Part shown: piece by piece, positions 1 through 11,600 of the stretch
Layout: every line of letters begins with the position of its first letter
Numbering within the stretch: the first letter of the stretch is position 1
NCBI GenBank assembly: GCA_002887195.1
Contig: PJAB01000125.1
Span: 1 to 39,256 of the forward strand
Length of the DNA: 39,256 nucleotides
DNA from: Chrysochromulina parva
Lineage: Eukaryota; Haptophyta; Prymnesiales; Chrysochromulinaceae
Reading direction: 5' to 3'
Program-made: the position numbers and the translations under genes
The notes under the pieces: model-generated
The model's input: only the letters and a program-made list of their open reading frames with translations
The model's database searches: none
Told to the model about the DNA's origin: nothing

Positions 1-3000
1 GAGCAGGTGCTTCTTGAGCAGCGTCTCGAGGCAGCCGGGCAGCGGGAACTCGGCCGACGCATTGTTCCCGACCGTGCCAAACTTCGGGTTCGCCTTGGCG
101 AACGCGAGCATCACGATCGCTTCGAGGAACTCGTGCAGCTCGAGCCCATTGTCGCCGCCTTTGGCCGTCTCGCCAAGCACCACGCGCTTATCGGAGGCAG
201 ACACCTTAAACGTGTCGTCCACCTGGTCGGCACGCTCAAAGATGTTGTTGACGCGCGCCATCGGAAAGTCCTTGGAGGCGATGTCGCAGTCGAGCGCGAG
301 ATCGGTGAGCTCCGTCTGCTGCATCGTCTCCGCGCTCTTGGCCGAGCCGGAGCCGGCCGAGCCCGACCTGGCATAGTAGGCGAAGATGCTCGCCAGCTCG
401 GGAAAGGAGCCTTGGAGCAGAAGGAAGACCTCCTTCTCCCACGCCGGGAAGCCAAACACGTGCGACAGGTCCATTTTCGTCCACGTGGCGAGCCAGCGCT
501 TGTGCTCCTCAGGCTCCTGGTTCTTGAGGGCGGCGCTCGACTTCGGATCGTAGCGCTCGGGCTTGGGCACGACTGCCTCGGAGATGACGAACTGCTCGTC
601 GGTCTCACGCAGGTAGTTGCCGAGGATGCCCGCGACGCGCGCGTAGAGGTCCATTTGATGCACCTCCTCGTACTTGATGTGGCCGCACAGCGCGAGGCAG
701 ACGAGGAACTCGTCAAAGTCGATCGTCTCGGCGCCCTCCTTGCCTTCGGCGCCCACGTTGGCCTGGCACGTGACGAACGCGCCCTTACAGTCGAGTTGCG
801 ACAGGTTCGTGTGCACCAGAGGGAGGATTTGGCCGGTGAACGCCGGGGTGGGCGAGATCATCTTGTCGTCCGCCACCGAGCGGTCCATCATGTCATCGCA
901 AAACAGCTCCATGGTGACAACGCTCTTGCCGAAGATCTTGCGCGGGCCCTTGGCCGCGAGCTTCTCGAACTCCTTGGCGATGAGCGAGCGACGCTCCTTG
1001 AAGAGCTCGAGGATGCGAGCGTCGGTGGACAGCTGCGCCTTGACCGCGGCCAGCGAGTCCTTCTTAGCCATCTTGAGCACGTTCTTGTCGAGCAGCATCG
1101 CGTACGCCGTGCCCACGTCGATCTCAGCCTTGCCATTGTAACCGACCGAGCCGTACTTGGGGTTGGCGCGCGAGAAGGCGATGTTGACGAGGCACTCGAG
1201 GAACTCGTGCAGCTCGAGCCCCCGGTCGCCACCTTTGGCCGTCTCGCCTTCCATGACGCGGTGGTCTGCCGCCGACTCCTTGAACGTGTCGTCCACCTGG
1301 TCGGCGCGCATGAAGATGGTGTTGATGCGCGCCATTAGAAAGTCCTTGGTGGCGAAGTCGCAATCGAGTGCGAGGTTGGTGAGTTCGGTCGACTGCATGG
1401 TCAACGCCTTGCCCGCCGAGGAGGAGCCGGCGGTCCCGCTCTTGGCATAGAAGTCGAATATCGAGGCGAGCTCCGGGAACGATCTGAGCGTGAGCTCGAA
1501 GACGACCTTCTCCCACATCGGGAAGCCAAACATGTGCGACAGGTCCATCTTCTTCCACACCTCGAGCATCCTCGGATCTGTGTCCGCGGGCGGTACGTGG
1601 CGCTCGAGGGGCGGGTAGAGCACCTCCGAGATCACCTTCTCCTCATCCTTCAGCATGAGGAAGTTGGCGTACACACCGGCCACCTGCTGCTCGAGCGTCA
1701 TGCCCTCGACCTCCTCGTACTTGATCGAGCCGCACAGCGCGAGGATGTTGAGGAACTCGTCGGCGTCGATCTTGTCCTTATCCTTGCCCTCGCCCTGCGC
1801 CGTCACGAAGGCACCCTTGATGTCGAGCTGCGACAAGTTGGAGTGCACGTCGGGCACGATGGCACCCGACACGTTGGGCTCGGGCTTGACGATCGTGTCC
1901 TTGCAGACGCGCCGCTCGACGCACTGTGCCACAAAGGTCTCCATGGTCATCGTCGGGTTCGCCGTCTTCGAGTGCGCGGCCGTCGACTTGGCCAAGAAGA
2001 TCTTATGAAGCTCGGGCTTGTTCCGGGCAATGACAGCCTGCACCTCGGGCTCCTTTTTGATGCGCTTGAGCGTCTTCGCAAGGTTGTCCGACTTGGCGCG
2101 CTTGAGGATCGACTTGTTGAGCAGCGTGTCGAGGCAGCCGGGCAGCGGGAACTCGACCGACGTATTGTGCCCCACCGAGCCGAACTTGGGGTTGGCCTTC
2201 TGCAGCGCGAGCATCACGAGGCACTCGAAGAACTCGTGAAGCTCGAGCCCATTGTCGCCGCCCTTGGCTGTCTCGCCCTTGACCACGCGCTTGTCTGCCT
2301 TGGACACGACGAAGGTGTCGTCGACCTGGTCGGCGCGCTCAAAGACGTTGATGACGCGCGTCATCGAGAACTGCTCATTGCAGAGCTGGCAGTCGAGCGC
2401 GAGGTTCTGCAGCTCGGTCTGCTGCATGGTGAGCAGCGCATTCGCCGACGTCGAGCCGGCGGTACCGCTCTTGGCATAGTAGGTGAAGATCGACGCGAGC
2501 TCACCGAACGACTTGTACAGCAGCGCGAAGACGCCCTGCTCAAACGTCGGGAAGCCGAAGACATGCGACAGATCCATCTTCTTCCACACGGCGAGGAAGA
2601 GAGGGTCGATGCCCGCGGGCGGCACGAACCGCTCGACGGGCGGGAAGAGGAACTCGGTGATGACCGCATGCTCGTCTTTCTCCATCAGGTAATTGCAAAT
2701 GACGCCGTCGAGGCGCGTGGCGAGCGACATGTCGAGCAGCTCTTCATACTTGATGTGGCCGCACAGCCCGAGGCAAATGAGGAACTCGTCGAAGGTAACT
2801 GTCGTGTTATCCGCGTTCTTGCTGTCCTTATCCTGCGCAGTGACGAAGGCGCCCTTGCAGTCGAGCCACGAAAGGTTCGAGTGCACGGGAGGCGGCGTGT
2901 CGCCGGTGACGGCAGGCGTCGGCTTCACGTGAATGTCCTTGGTCACGTGGCGCTCGAAGAAGTCGTTCATCACCTTATCAAGCGTCGTGGTCGCGTCCGT

Positions 3001-6000
3001 GCCCGCCTCGACGCCGTCCACGGAGAGCTTCTTAAACTCCTTGGCGAGGGCCGCACGCCGCTCCTTGTAGACGCGCACGCACTCGGGGTCGACGAGCAGC
3101 TGCTTCTTCACCTTGGCGAGCCCGTCCGTCTTGGCCTTCTTGAGGATCACATTGTGCAGCAGCTCATGCAGCGCCTTGGGCACGGGGATCAGCTCGGCTG
3201 GCTTCCCCTTGCTCTTCGTCTCGCGCACGCTCGAGCCGTCGACCCCCACCTTGAGTGAGTCGCCCGAGAAGCCGACCTCTCCATATTTGGGGTTGGCGCG
3301 CTGGAAGGCGAGCATGACGACGCACTCGAGGAACTCGTGCAGCTCAAGCCCATTGTCGCCGTGCTTGGCCGTCTCGCCCTTGACCACGCGCTTGTCTGCC
3401 TTGGACACGACGAAGGTGTCGTCGACCTGGTCGGCGCGTTTGAAGATGTTGATGACGCGCGTCATCGAGAACTGCGCTGACGCGAGCCCGACGTCGAGCG
3501 CGAGGTTCTGCAGCTCCGTCTGCTGCATCGTCATCGCGGTGCCCGCCGAGGAGGAGCCGGCAGTCCCGGACTTGGCGTAATAGTCAAAGACGGAGCTCAA
3601 TCGCTCGAAGACCTCATGGTACGTGTTGAAGACCTCCTCCTCCCACATGGGGAAGCCGTACACGTGCGTAAAGTCGCACTTTTTCCAGCACGCGACGAAG
3701 TTCTTGAAGACTAGCGTCTCCTCACCCATGAGGGGCTTGGCGCTCGATACGTCGTATCGCGGCAGCGGCGGGTAGAGGCAGTCGCTGATGACCGCGTGCT
3801 CATCCTTCTCGCCCAGGTAGTTGAGGATCATACCCTCGACGCGCTGCGCCAGGCTCATCTCCGAGATCTCCTCGTACTTGATGTGGCCGCACAGCCCGAG
3901 ACACATGCACCACTCGTCATAGTTGGAGCCCGCGTTGCCGGTCGACTCGGACTTGTCCTGCGCAGTGGTGACCGCGCCCTTGACGTCGAGCTGCGACAGG
4001 TTCGAATGGCGTGGCCGCACGTCGTCGCCGGTCACTGCGGGCGTGGGCGTCACCATCGTATCCTTGGTGCACTTGCGGTCGACATAGTCCTGGACGATGA
4101 CGAGCGGTGTGAGCATCACCTGCGCGAACATGCGCGAGCCGTCGCGCGTCTTCAGGGCCAACTCCTCGAAGGCCTTCTTCAGACGCTTCTTGTGCGTCTC
4201 GAAGTGCGCGAGCGCCACCTTGTCCACCTTGAGCGCGTCCAGGACCTCTTTGAGAGAGTCCTTCTTGGCGAGCTTGATGATGTGCTCATTGAGCACGTAC
4301 TCGAGGCAGCCGGGCAGCGGCTGCTCGACGGTGTGCTCGAACCCGACCGAGCCGAGCTTCGGGTTCTGGCGCTGCAGCGAGAGGCGAACGAGCACCTCGA
4401 AGAACTCAAAGATCTCGAGAGCGCGGTCGCCCGAGCCTGTGGCCGCGTGGCGCAGGTCGACGGCCGCGTCGCCCGAGAGCTTCTTGTCGCCCTGGTCGGA
4501 CATCTTCCAGATCAGCTGAATGCGCGCCATGGAAAAATCGGGCGTGGGCAACTGGCAGTCCAGCGCGAGGTTCGTGAGCTCTTGCTGCTGCAGCATGAAG
4601 CCGCTCGTGGAGCTCGTGCCCACGCCGCCGCTCTTGGCGTAAAAGGTGAAGATGGAATAGAGATCCTCGTACTTGGAGCTGAGCAGCAGGAACAGCTCCT
4701 TCTCCCACAGCGGCCAGCCGTGGCAATCGTCGAGGATCATCTTGCTCCAGATCGCAATGAACTCTTCGCTCACGCTCGAGGCGCCCACTTCCTCTGGACT
4801 CAGGTCCGTCGAAGGGTTGAAGCGCACCAGCCCCTTTGAGAGCACCTTCTTGACGGTCGCGCGGATTCGGTCCGCTGGCGTGGCCTTGTCTGGATCCCCC
4901 ACGTAGATCTCAAGCAGCGTCTGCACGCGGTCCGTTGGCGGCATTTCCTTCACGTTGCGGAACATGTTGAGGCCGCAGAAGGCGATGCACCTGTAGAACT
5001 CTTCCAGGTTGAGTTCGTTCGAGTCCGCGAGCTTGCTCGTGTTGCCCGAGACGATCGCCTCGAGCGCCTCCTCGCGGTTCTGTGACTCGATGAAACCGCG
5101 CTCCACATCCATTCGCGAGAGCTCGATCATGTAGATCAGGGGCCTCTCGCCCGTGACCGGGTTCTCGACGACACACTTGATGTCCAGCAGCAGCTTGCAC
5201 ATCTCGAGGTCCTTGACCACGGCTGCCGGACCGTCGAGCTCAGCCCCCTCTGCCGCCGCCTTCTTGTTCTGTTTCTCGTTGGCCTGCGAGGGTGAGCGAG
5301 GGTCAGAATGGAAAAGGAACAGGGAAGGGGGCGTGAGCTCGCGAAACGTGGGGCAAGCGTGGAGGTGACGCTTCGGACGCGGCGGGCGACGCGAGCGCGC
5401 GTGCGGGGTGTGCTTGTGAATGTGTGTGAAGCCTGTGCGTAGCCTCTGTGTGGCGGCAGTAGCGGTGGCAGCGGCGGCAGTAGCGGCCGCGGCTGCAGCC
5501 ACCCAGAGCGCGAATGCTGCTGCAACGGTGGCAAGGACGGAAGCAGCGGAAGCTGATGGAGCGGCCACGACGGCAGTGCATGCCAGGGTTGAGCACCCTG
5601 ACACAGCCGGCATTGCGATTGAACGCGGACTGGGGGCGCCTCGCCGCCTCCGTGATCCCCTCGCCGCCACCGTCATCACCTCGCCGCCTCAGCCATCACC
5701 TCGCCGCCTCAGTCATCGCCGCTGCCGCGAGTGTCTCAACGCTGCAGCGGCTGTGGCTGCGGCGAGCCGCTGCCACTGCCATCGCCTCCACGAGACTGGC
5801 ACATGGACGTTTGTGGGAGGAGCCGCCGTAGGCGGTCGGATGGGTAGCCGGTCGGATGACGGTAGTATGTGTAAATGTAGGTGTGCGTGCGTGCGTGCGC
5901 ACGTGCGTGTGTGCGTTTGAGCGCGGGCGGCGGCGGCGGCGGCGGCTGCTGCTGCTGCTGCGGCGGCGGCGGCGGCAGCGGCGCGTTCGACCCTCCATCG

Positions 6001-6780
6001 TCGGCGTACCTTGCCTTCAAAGGCCTTCCCCTTCTGTGTCTGCGCTTTGGCTGGGCCGCCCTTCTTGCCCTCTAGCGCAGAGTCCTTCTTGCCCTGGTCG
6101 CCCGAGGCGCGCGTGCGAGCTACGATCTCGGCGAATTTCTCCTGGAGCTTCGGCTTGAAGGGCGCGAGCACCTCGTCCATCTCGGCAGAGGCGAGATGCT
6201 CGCGCCACTCCTTCATGACGTCGCGCTCGCCGAGCGGCAGCACATACTCGTCGATCAGCCGCTCGAACCACTCGCCCGTCTTCCCATCCTTGTAGTCCTG
6301 CTTGCCTTGCTTGGACACGTTCATCCACTTGACAGCGGCGCGCGTGAGCGCCTCAAGGAACTCGGCGAGCACCATCTGCTTGTCGTTCTTGGCTTTCGGG
6401 TTCTTCTCACGCTCCTCCTTGTCGGCACGATCGACACGCCGGAACACGTCGTTGATCTCCGTGATCGGGATCGGAAGCTTCATGTCCTTGACAAACTGCA
6501 CCCACTCGCGCTGCGACATTGTGAAGCCCTCCGTCGGGCTCTTCGCCGCCGAGCCGCCGCGCTTAGCGTACTCGAAGTACAGGCCGGCAATGGCAGGCAG
6601 GTTGGTGTGGATCTTATCCCAGACACGCAGCTGCCAGTCGAACCAGTTCGGGTGGTCCTCGATTTCGATCTTGACCCACATCTTGACAAGGCCTTTGAAA
6701 AAGGCCTCGGACTCGCCTTCCAATTTGACGGCATCGCGCTCAGCCACGAAGCCAGAGCCATCCGTCGCCGGCTTGGGCAT
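1..6780 (-). CDS. Giant EF-hand-like tandem-repeat protein A (5' part; 3' end outside window)
   Basis: Two exons, 6780-6010 (257 codons) and 5283-1 (1761 codons, open to the window edge), give 2018 residues of an incomplete protein. The junction is phase 0 with donor AAG|GTACGC and acceptor CTCGCAG|GCC. The product is built from repeats of about 340-400 residues, each starting near a W-x-K-M-D-L-S-H motif. Anchor tryptophans are W35, W436, W790, W1157, W1500 and W1858, so five repeats and part of a sixth are visible. Each repeat carries three EF-hand-like elements: TMQxTEL, then RADQVDD..GLELHEF, then LDxKGAF..DFDEF. The ATG at 6780 sits in ACCGCCATGC. An in-frame ATG at 6852 would add 24 residues with a hydrophobic run resembling a signal peptide. 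The gene is divergent from its paralogue at 8663, which lacks this intron. EF-hand-like modules suggest Ca2+ binding, but the cellular role is unknown. Confidence 0.88.
5641..5720. repeat. 20-bp minisatellite, 4 units
   Basis: Four adjacent units of exactly 20 bp starting at 5641, 5661, 5681 and 5701. Each begins TCGCCGCC and differs by a few bases. They lie in the intron of giant gene A. Confidence 0.85.
5881..5985. repeat. Compound microsatellite (GTGC)n / (GGC)n / (TGC)n
   Basis: A GTGC/GTGT-type stretch (about 5881-5917) is followed by GGC repeats, five TGC triplets and more GGC repeats. It is located in the intron of giant gene A, close to its donor site. Confidence 0.85.
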
Positions 6781-7913
6781 GGCGGTAGCAGCGACGACGA
6801 CTGCTGTGAAAGTAGCAAGAGCGGGAGACGAATGTGGGCGATGAGCACGCATAGGCAGGCTGCCGCAGGCCACGGCAGGTGAGCGGAGGCAGCGGAGGGC
6901 CGCGCCGGCCTCTGAGGCATCATCTGCCGCCACGGCTGGCGGAGCGTGCACAGCAGCTACAAATACAGCCGCCAGGGGGTGCGAACGGTCCTCTCGATGC
7001 GCGGGTTGGTGCAGAGCAGGTGGATTGCCGGCGACGGCCGCGCGTGAGAGCACACACCCGCGAGTCGCCAAAAGCGATGGCCGGTGGGCGAGAAGACCGC
7101 GCTCTGGTGGGCGCATAGTCTAACCCGTTTAGGAAAAGTTCGTTGACCGCCCTGAAGGAAGGTCAGACGCAACAGAGCGGGCCGCGCCCCGAGAGAAGAA
7201 AGGACGTCGCTCGTCAGGGAAAAGTGTCAGCATGGGTCGCTCGAGACGTCGAGACGGTCCAACGTCTTGTCCATCGTGGCCGTGCACCGACGGGCGGGCG
7301 CACCGAAGCCATCGTTGGGGGACCTCGAACAGTCGAACTCTATGTGTACGGCATTCGAGGTTTTCTCAGAGCAGGTACTAAAAGTTCTGACCGGACAACT
7401 GACCGTGTTCTGAGGTACATGTGTGTACAACGTGGAGCGCGTCCGTGTATGTATCTGCTCGGTGTGTGTACAGGTTCTTCAACGTTAAGTGTATAGGTTG
7501 TTCAGATCCATCGAGATGGTAAAGAAAGAAACTCACGAAAACGAGCCGCGCCATCGCCTGTCCGCGCTCCGGCCCGGCCCTTTCGTCACATATTTAGACA
7601 TTACATCCGGTCATTTCTCATTTGACATTTCTGACATGGCCGTGTCGCTGTCGGGTTCACACAATCACACACACGTTATCGTTGTGTGAGCAGCCGCAAC
7701 GGTGCTATCCATGTAAAAGTACGGGTGTGGTGTACGCCGTCGGCTCACCACCATGTGGACCGTTCGTAACATTGAAGGCACGGCGCGATCAATCCCAGCA
7801 CTGTGATCAATCCGTGTCTGCCTCCAAGGTGTCTGCCTCCAGCCTCGCAGCCTGGGTTGGACAAGCCCAAGCCGTCGTCATGGTTGGGAGTCTTCGTCCG
7901 CAAGGCCACTTGC
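6781..7913. other. Intergenic region upstream of giant gene A
   Basis: About 1.1 kb between the start of giant gene A and the stop of the small gene at 7914. The reading frame of gene A stays open upstream to about 7116, so a longer N-terminus or an upstream exon is possible. The rest (about 7120-7900) is lower in GC and has no convincing coding sequence, RNA gene or repeat that I can see. Confidence 0.5.
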
Positions 7914-8324
7914 TTAGAGGTGCGGAGTGCCAATCGGCCAGTACCTCGACTTGGTGTCCCATCCCTTGCCAGTGCGGTCCTCGCACCTCTCCACGGCCTT
8001 GCCCTCGTAATCCTTCTTAGCCTTAGCCTGCTTCTTGTAGATCTGGGCGACCGTGAGACCTGCAATCTGGGGCTGGCCGTACGCCTTGCCCGGAGGCGCG
8101 GCATATCGCACGGCAGCGCCAGCAGCCCCTGCCGGCGGCGCAGCGTCGCGCGTCTTGGCGGCGTCTTTGGGGCCGAAGCTCGGCGCGTTTTGCTTCGCCA
8201 GCCACGCCGCTTTGGCCTTAGCGTCATCCGCAATCATGACCGCGCCGGTGGTGCGCACCGGCGACACCGCCGGGCCCATCAGCACGAACGCGTTGAGCGC
8301 TAGGGCTGAGACGAGGAGAGCCAT
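7914..8324 (-). CDS. Small putative organelle-targeted protein (136 aa), function unknown
   Basis: The frame runs from ATG at 8324 (context ATCATGG, A at -3 and G at +4) to TAA at 7914-7916. The first 20 or so residues are hydrophobic (MALLVSALALNAFVLMGPAV), followed by SPVRTTGAVM and then a charged mature part starting near ADDAKAK. A signal sequence plus a short hydroxylated/basic stretch is the usual form of a precursor bound for a complex plastid, though plain secretion is also possible. The middle is Ala/Pro-rich. The C-terminus has a basic helix (IYKKQAKAKKDYEGKAVERC) and ends in a W/Y/P-rich tail (YWPIGTPHL). I recognise no family. It sits between the two giant genes and is divergent from the plus-strand one, with 338 bp between the two start codons. 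Confidence 0.7.
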   Translation of the reverse strand: MALLVSALALNAFVLMGPAVSPVRTTGAVMIADDAKAKAAWLAKQNAPSFGPKDAAKTRDAAPPAGAAGAAVRYAAPPGKAYGQPQIAGLTVAQIYKKQAKAKKDYEGKAVERCEDRTGKGWDTKSRYWPIGTPHL

Positions 8325-8662
8325 GATTTCTTTGACCGGAGAGAGAAGACAAGGGGCCCTTGGAGAAGGGGAGGTCGCGATCTTGACGTCCAAGGCGCCG
8401 AAAACGATCGCGAGAACACTCGATAAGGTTCGACTGTCAGTCTGAAGAATTGGTGGCGGCAGGGCAGCATCCCCCCCCTTTCGGCATCCACACATTTTCC
8501 ACTTTTGTGCGTCTTTCGGGCACTCAAAAAGGTGGTTACTTTCGCGCATCGTCGTTTTGAGATTCCTCGGACAGCCAAGTTTTTGGGCGACTTTGGGCGC
8601 ACGAAGGGTGGCTTTTCTCTCGGTCCTCATCGCGAGTGCACTGGGCGCCGCGCGCATCGACC
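8325..8662. promoter_or_regulatory. Probable bidirectional promoter region
   Basis: A 338-bp gap between divergent start codons at 8324 (minus) and 8663 (plus), so both 5' UTRs and promoters must lie here unless there are further upstream exons. A C-run is visible near 8470-8478. I see no clear TATA box. Confidence 0.5.
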
Positions 8663-11600
8663 ATGGATCGCCAGATCCCGGAGGCGCCGCTGTCGGCGGG
8701 ACCGCCTCCGCTTTTTGACGTCACTGCCTTCTCCCAGTGGGTGACTGACGTGTTTACAGAGGAGTACGATGACGAAATCCTCGACAAGCTCGCCTCGATG
8801 GACGCGGGCGACGACATGGCCAAAATGAAGCTGCTGCTTTCGGAGGAGTGCGCCGCGCGGCGCTCGCGCCTCGATGGCGCCGCGGTCTCCAAGTCGTACT
8901 CGGCGGAGGACGAAGGCTCCGCCTCGAAAGACGTGCTCATGATCTGCTTTGGCGGCGAGAATGACTGCTTCGGCGGCAACGGCGCGACTGAGGGCGTCAC
9001 GCACACCGCGTTCCTCAAGCTGTGCAAGAAGGCCAACGTCAAGTATGCTATTTTCGTGCGCGACGCGACGCACTGCTGGTACCAGCGCGGCCTCAAGGCC
9101 GGCATCGATCCGAATCAGGGCTTTGACAGCGTCATCGACGAGCTGGGCAAGGAGATCGATCTGATCAAGCCGCGCGAGGTGGTTTGCATGGGCTCGTCGA
9201 TGGGCGGCTACGCGGCGATCCGCGCGGGTCTGGTCCTCAAGGCCTCGGCCATCATCGCCTTCTCGCCGCAGGTGCTGCTCGGCACCGCCGACCGCGCATC
9301 GGCGATGATCCTGCCGATGCCCACGCTGGATCCGTACCTACTCAAGGTGCATCTCGCGGCGGAGCTCGAGGGCTTCCGCGTGAAGACGCTGATCCAGTGC
9401 GTCGAGCAGTGCCCAGGGTACGACACGACCATCCAGGTTCACATGGGTGAGCTCGACGCGCACTGCGGCCGCGAGATCGAGATGCTGCGCGTGTGCGCCG
9501 CGCGGCGCGGCGCAGGCCAAAAGGGAGGATCGGGCGTCAAGGTGTCGGTGCGCGTGCACCAGACCATGGACCCCGTGGGCGAGATGAAGCAGACGGGCGA
9601 GCTGCTCACGCTGCTCAAGGGCTACGGGCGCGCCAAGCCCAAGGCCGCCTCGGCTCGCGCCGCCACCGCGCCGCGCTCGGCGCGCTGGCTCTCGGCAGCC
9701 GGCCGTCAAGAGGCAGCCCTCGCGGCGGGGATCGCCGAGTCGGCGCGCGGACCGGTGGCGAAGCCGTCCGACGGGCGCGGCTTCGATGCGTCGCTCGATG
9801 CGCGCGCGCTCCCGGGTGAGAACGAGCTCCAATTCAAGGCCCTGGTCGCAATGTGGAAGAAGATCGAGGCAGAGGACCTGCCCGGCTACTTCTTCTGGCA
9901 GAAGGCGGCCTTCGAGTTGGTGCACCGTAACCTGATGAAGATCGTGGCGATCTTCTTCGAGTATTGCAAGAAGAGCGCGGCGCCCGGCACCGCGGGCAAG
10001 GGCGGCGCCGACAACTTCAACATGAGCCAGCGTGAGTGGGTCTCGATGTGCAAGGCGGGCGCGGTGCCCGTCTCGATCGGAGAGATCAACGACGCGCACC
10101 GCCGGTGCGATCGCGCGTCCAAGGAGGACAAAGAGGCGGCCAAGACGGTGGGCAAGGGGCCCGCGCGCTCGGACAAGGCCCTCGACTGCGCCGAGTTCCT
10201 CGAGGCGCTCCTCCGCCTCTCCGTCAAGCTGCTCGCCACCTCGGCCTCGGGCCGCAAGGCGCTGAAGGCCGGCAATGGCGGCGAGGGCTTCCGCCGGCTG
10301 CTCGAGAAGTACTTGTTGCCGCTCGCCGAGGTGGACTCGATGGCGATCATGCGCGCGACGATGGCGAGCCCCGAGGTGCTCGCGGTGCTCGACGCGATGA
10401 AGGAGCCGCTCGAGAAGCGCTTCAACGCGATGGCCAAGCGCAAGACCAAGATCCTCGACCCGAAGAAGAAACCCAAAGGCGACGGCACCAAGCCCGAGGC
10501 CGTCGAGGTGGCGCAGGTGTCGGTCGAGAACTTCATCAAGGACATCGAGATGGCTAAGCTCTTCATCGACAAGAAGATCATGGTCGACAACCCGATCTCG
10601 GGCGAGAAAATGGTCGAGTGCAACGTCGAGCTCTCGAGGGTCGATGGCGAGCGCGCGTTCATCGAGTCGCAGGACGGCGCGGAGGCGATGCTCGCGATGA
10701 TCACGGGCGACGAGAAGCTCATGGAGTCGTCCGCCTCGATGGTCTTCGAAGAGTACGGCGGCGCGGTCGCCTTCTGCGGCCTCAACATGTTCCGCAACGT
10801 GCCCGAGTTGCCTCCGGCCGAGAAGGTCGAGGCTTTCGCGCGCATGCTCTGCAACATTGGCAACAAGGCGCACGCGCTCGACTTCATCGTCGAGGAGAGG
10901 GTGTTCGAGGCCGTCAAGTACTCGCTCACCAAGTCGCTCAAGCGCTTCAACCCCGACGCGGACCTGAGCGCAGACGAGAAGGCCGACGAGAAGCTCACCA
11001 ACCCCGACTTCGTCGCCACGTGGAAGCGCATGATCCTGGACGACTGCCATGGCTGGCCGCTGTGGGAGAAGGACGTCTTCATCATCTTTGCAAAGTACTT
11101 CGAGGAGCTCGGCTCCATCTTCTCATACTACGCAAAGAGCGGCGGCACGGGCACGTCGGCCGACTCGGCGTTCAAGTTGCAGCAGGCGGAGGTGACCAAC
11201 TTCGCACTCGACTGCGAGCTCACCACAAAGGACTTTATGATGACGCGCATCCACTCGCTCATGGAGGTCTCCGACCAGCAGGATGCGACGATCGAGGAGA
11301 TCGGCGGCGCGGGCGGCGCGGCCCACCGCGGCGGCGGCGGCCTCGAGGTGCGCAAGGGCGGTGATAATTCGCTCGAGTTCCACGAGTTCCTCGAGCTCCT
11401 CATGCGCGTCTCCTTCCAGCGCCTCAACCCCAAGTACGGCTCGGTGGGCAACCGCGACTGCTCGCACGGCAAGTACCCCGAGTGCCTCGAGAAGATGCTC
11501 GCCGAGAAGGTGATGCCCAAGGCGAAGCGCGACAAGCTGCGCGAGGTGCTCGAGAAGCTCAAGGTCGATCCGGAGGTGCAGAAGCACTTTAAGAAGTACG

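Larger units (their letters stand above)
5284..6009 (-). other. Intron 1 of giant gene A (726 bp, repeat-rich)
   Basis: GT..AG intron in phase 0. Splicing it joins two segments that align continuously with residues of the intronless paralogue at 8663-22825, which strongly supports both borders. The interior has stop codons in the coding frame and is dominated by simple repeats. Confidence 0.85.
1..6720 (-). repeat. Tandem protein-repeat array of giant gene A (5 full units + 1 partial)
   Basis: Repeat anchors (the W of W-x-K-M) fall at plus-strand positions 6678, 4749, 3687, 2586, 1557 and 483, read on the minus strand. The first unit is divergent (MSQREW instead of TMQxTEL). The second has the shared variant MILDDCHGWPLWEK. 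Units 3-6 match the consensus closely. Confidence 0.85.

Noticed and set aside
7..3258. Long plus-strand open frames (443 and 574 codons) opposite giant gene A
   Set aside because: They are antisense shadows. Their Leu/Arg/His/Glu-rich composition is what GC-rich repeat coding gives on the other strand, and the minus-strand frame has the conserved repeats.
8636..8662. Upstream extension of giant gene B to a GTG codon
   Set aside because: GTG is not a usual eukaryotic start, and the first ATG (8663) is in a near-optimal ACCATGG context.
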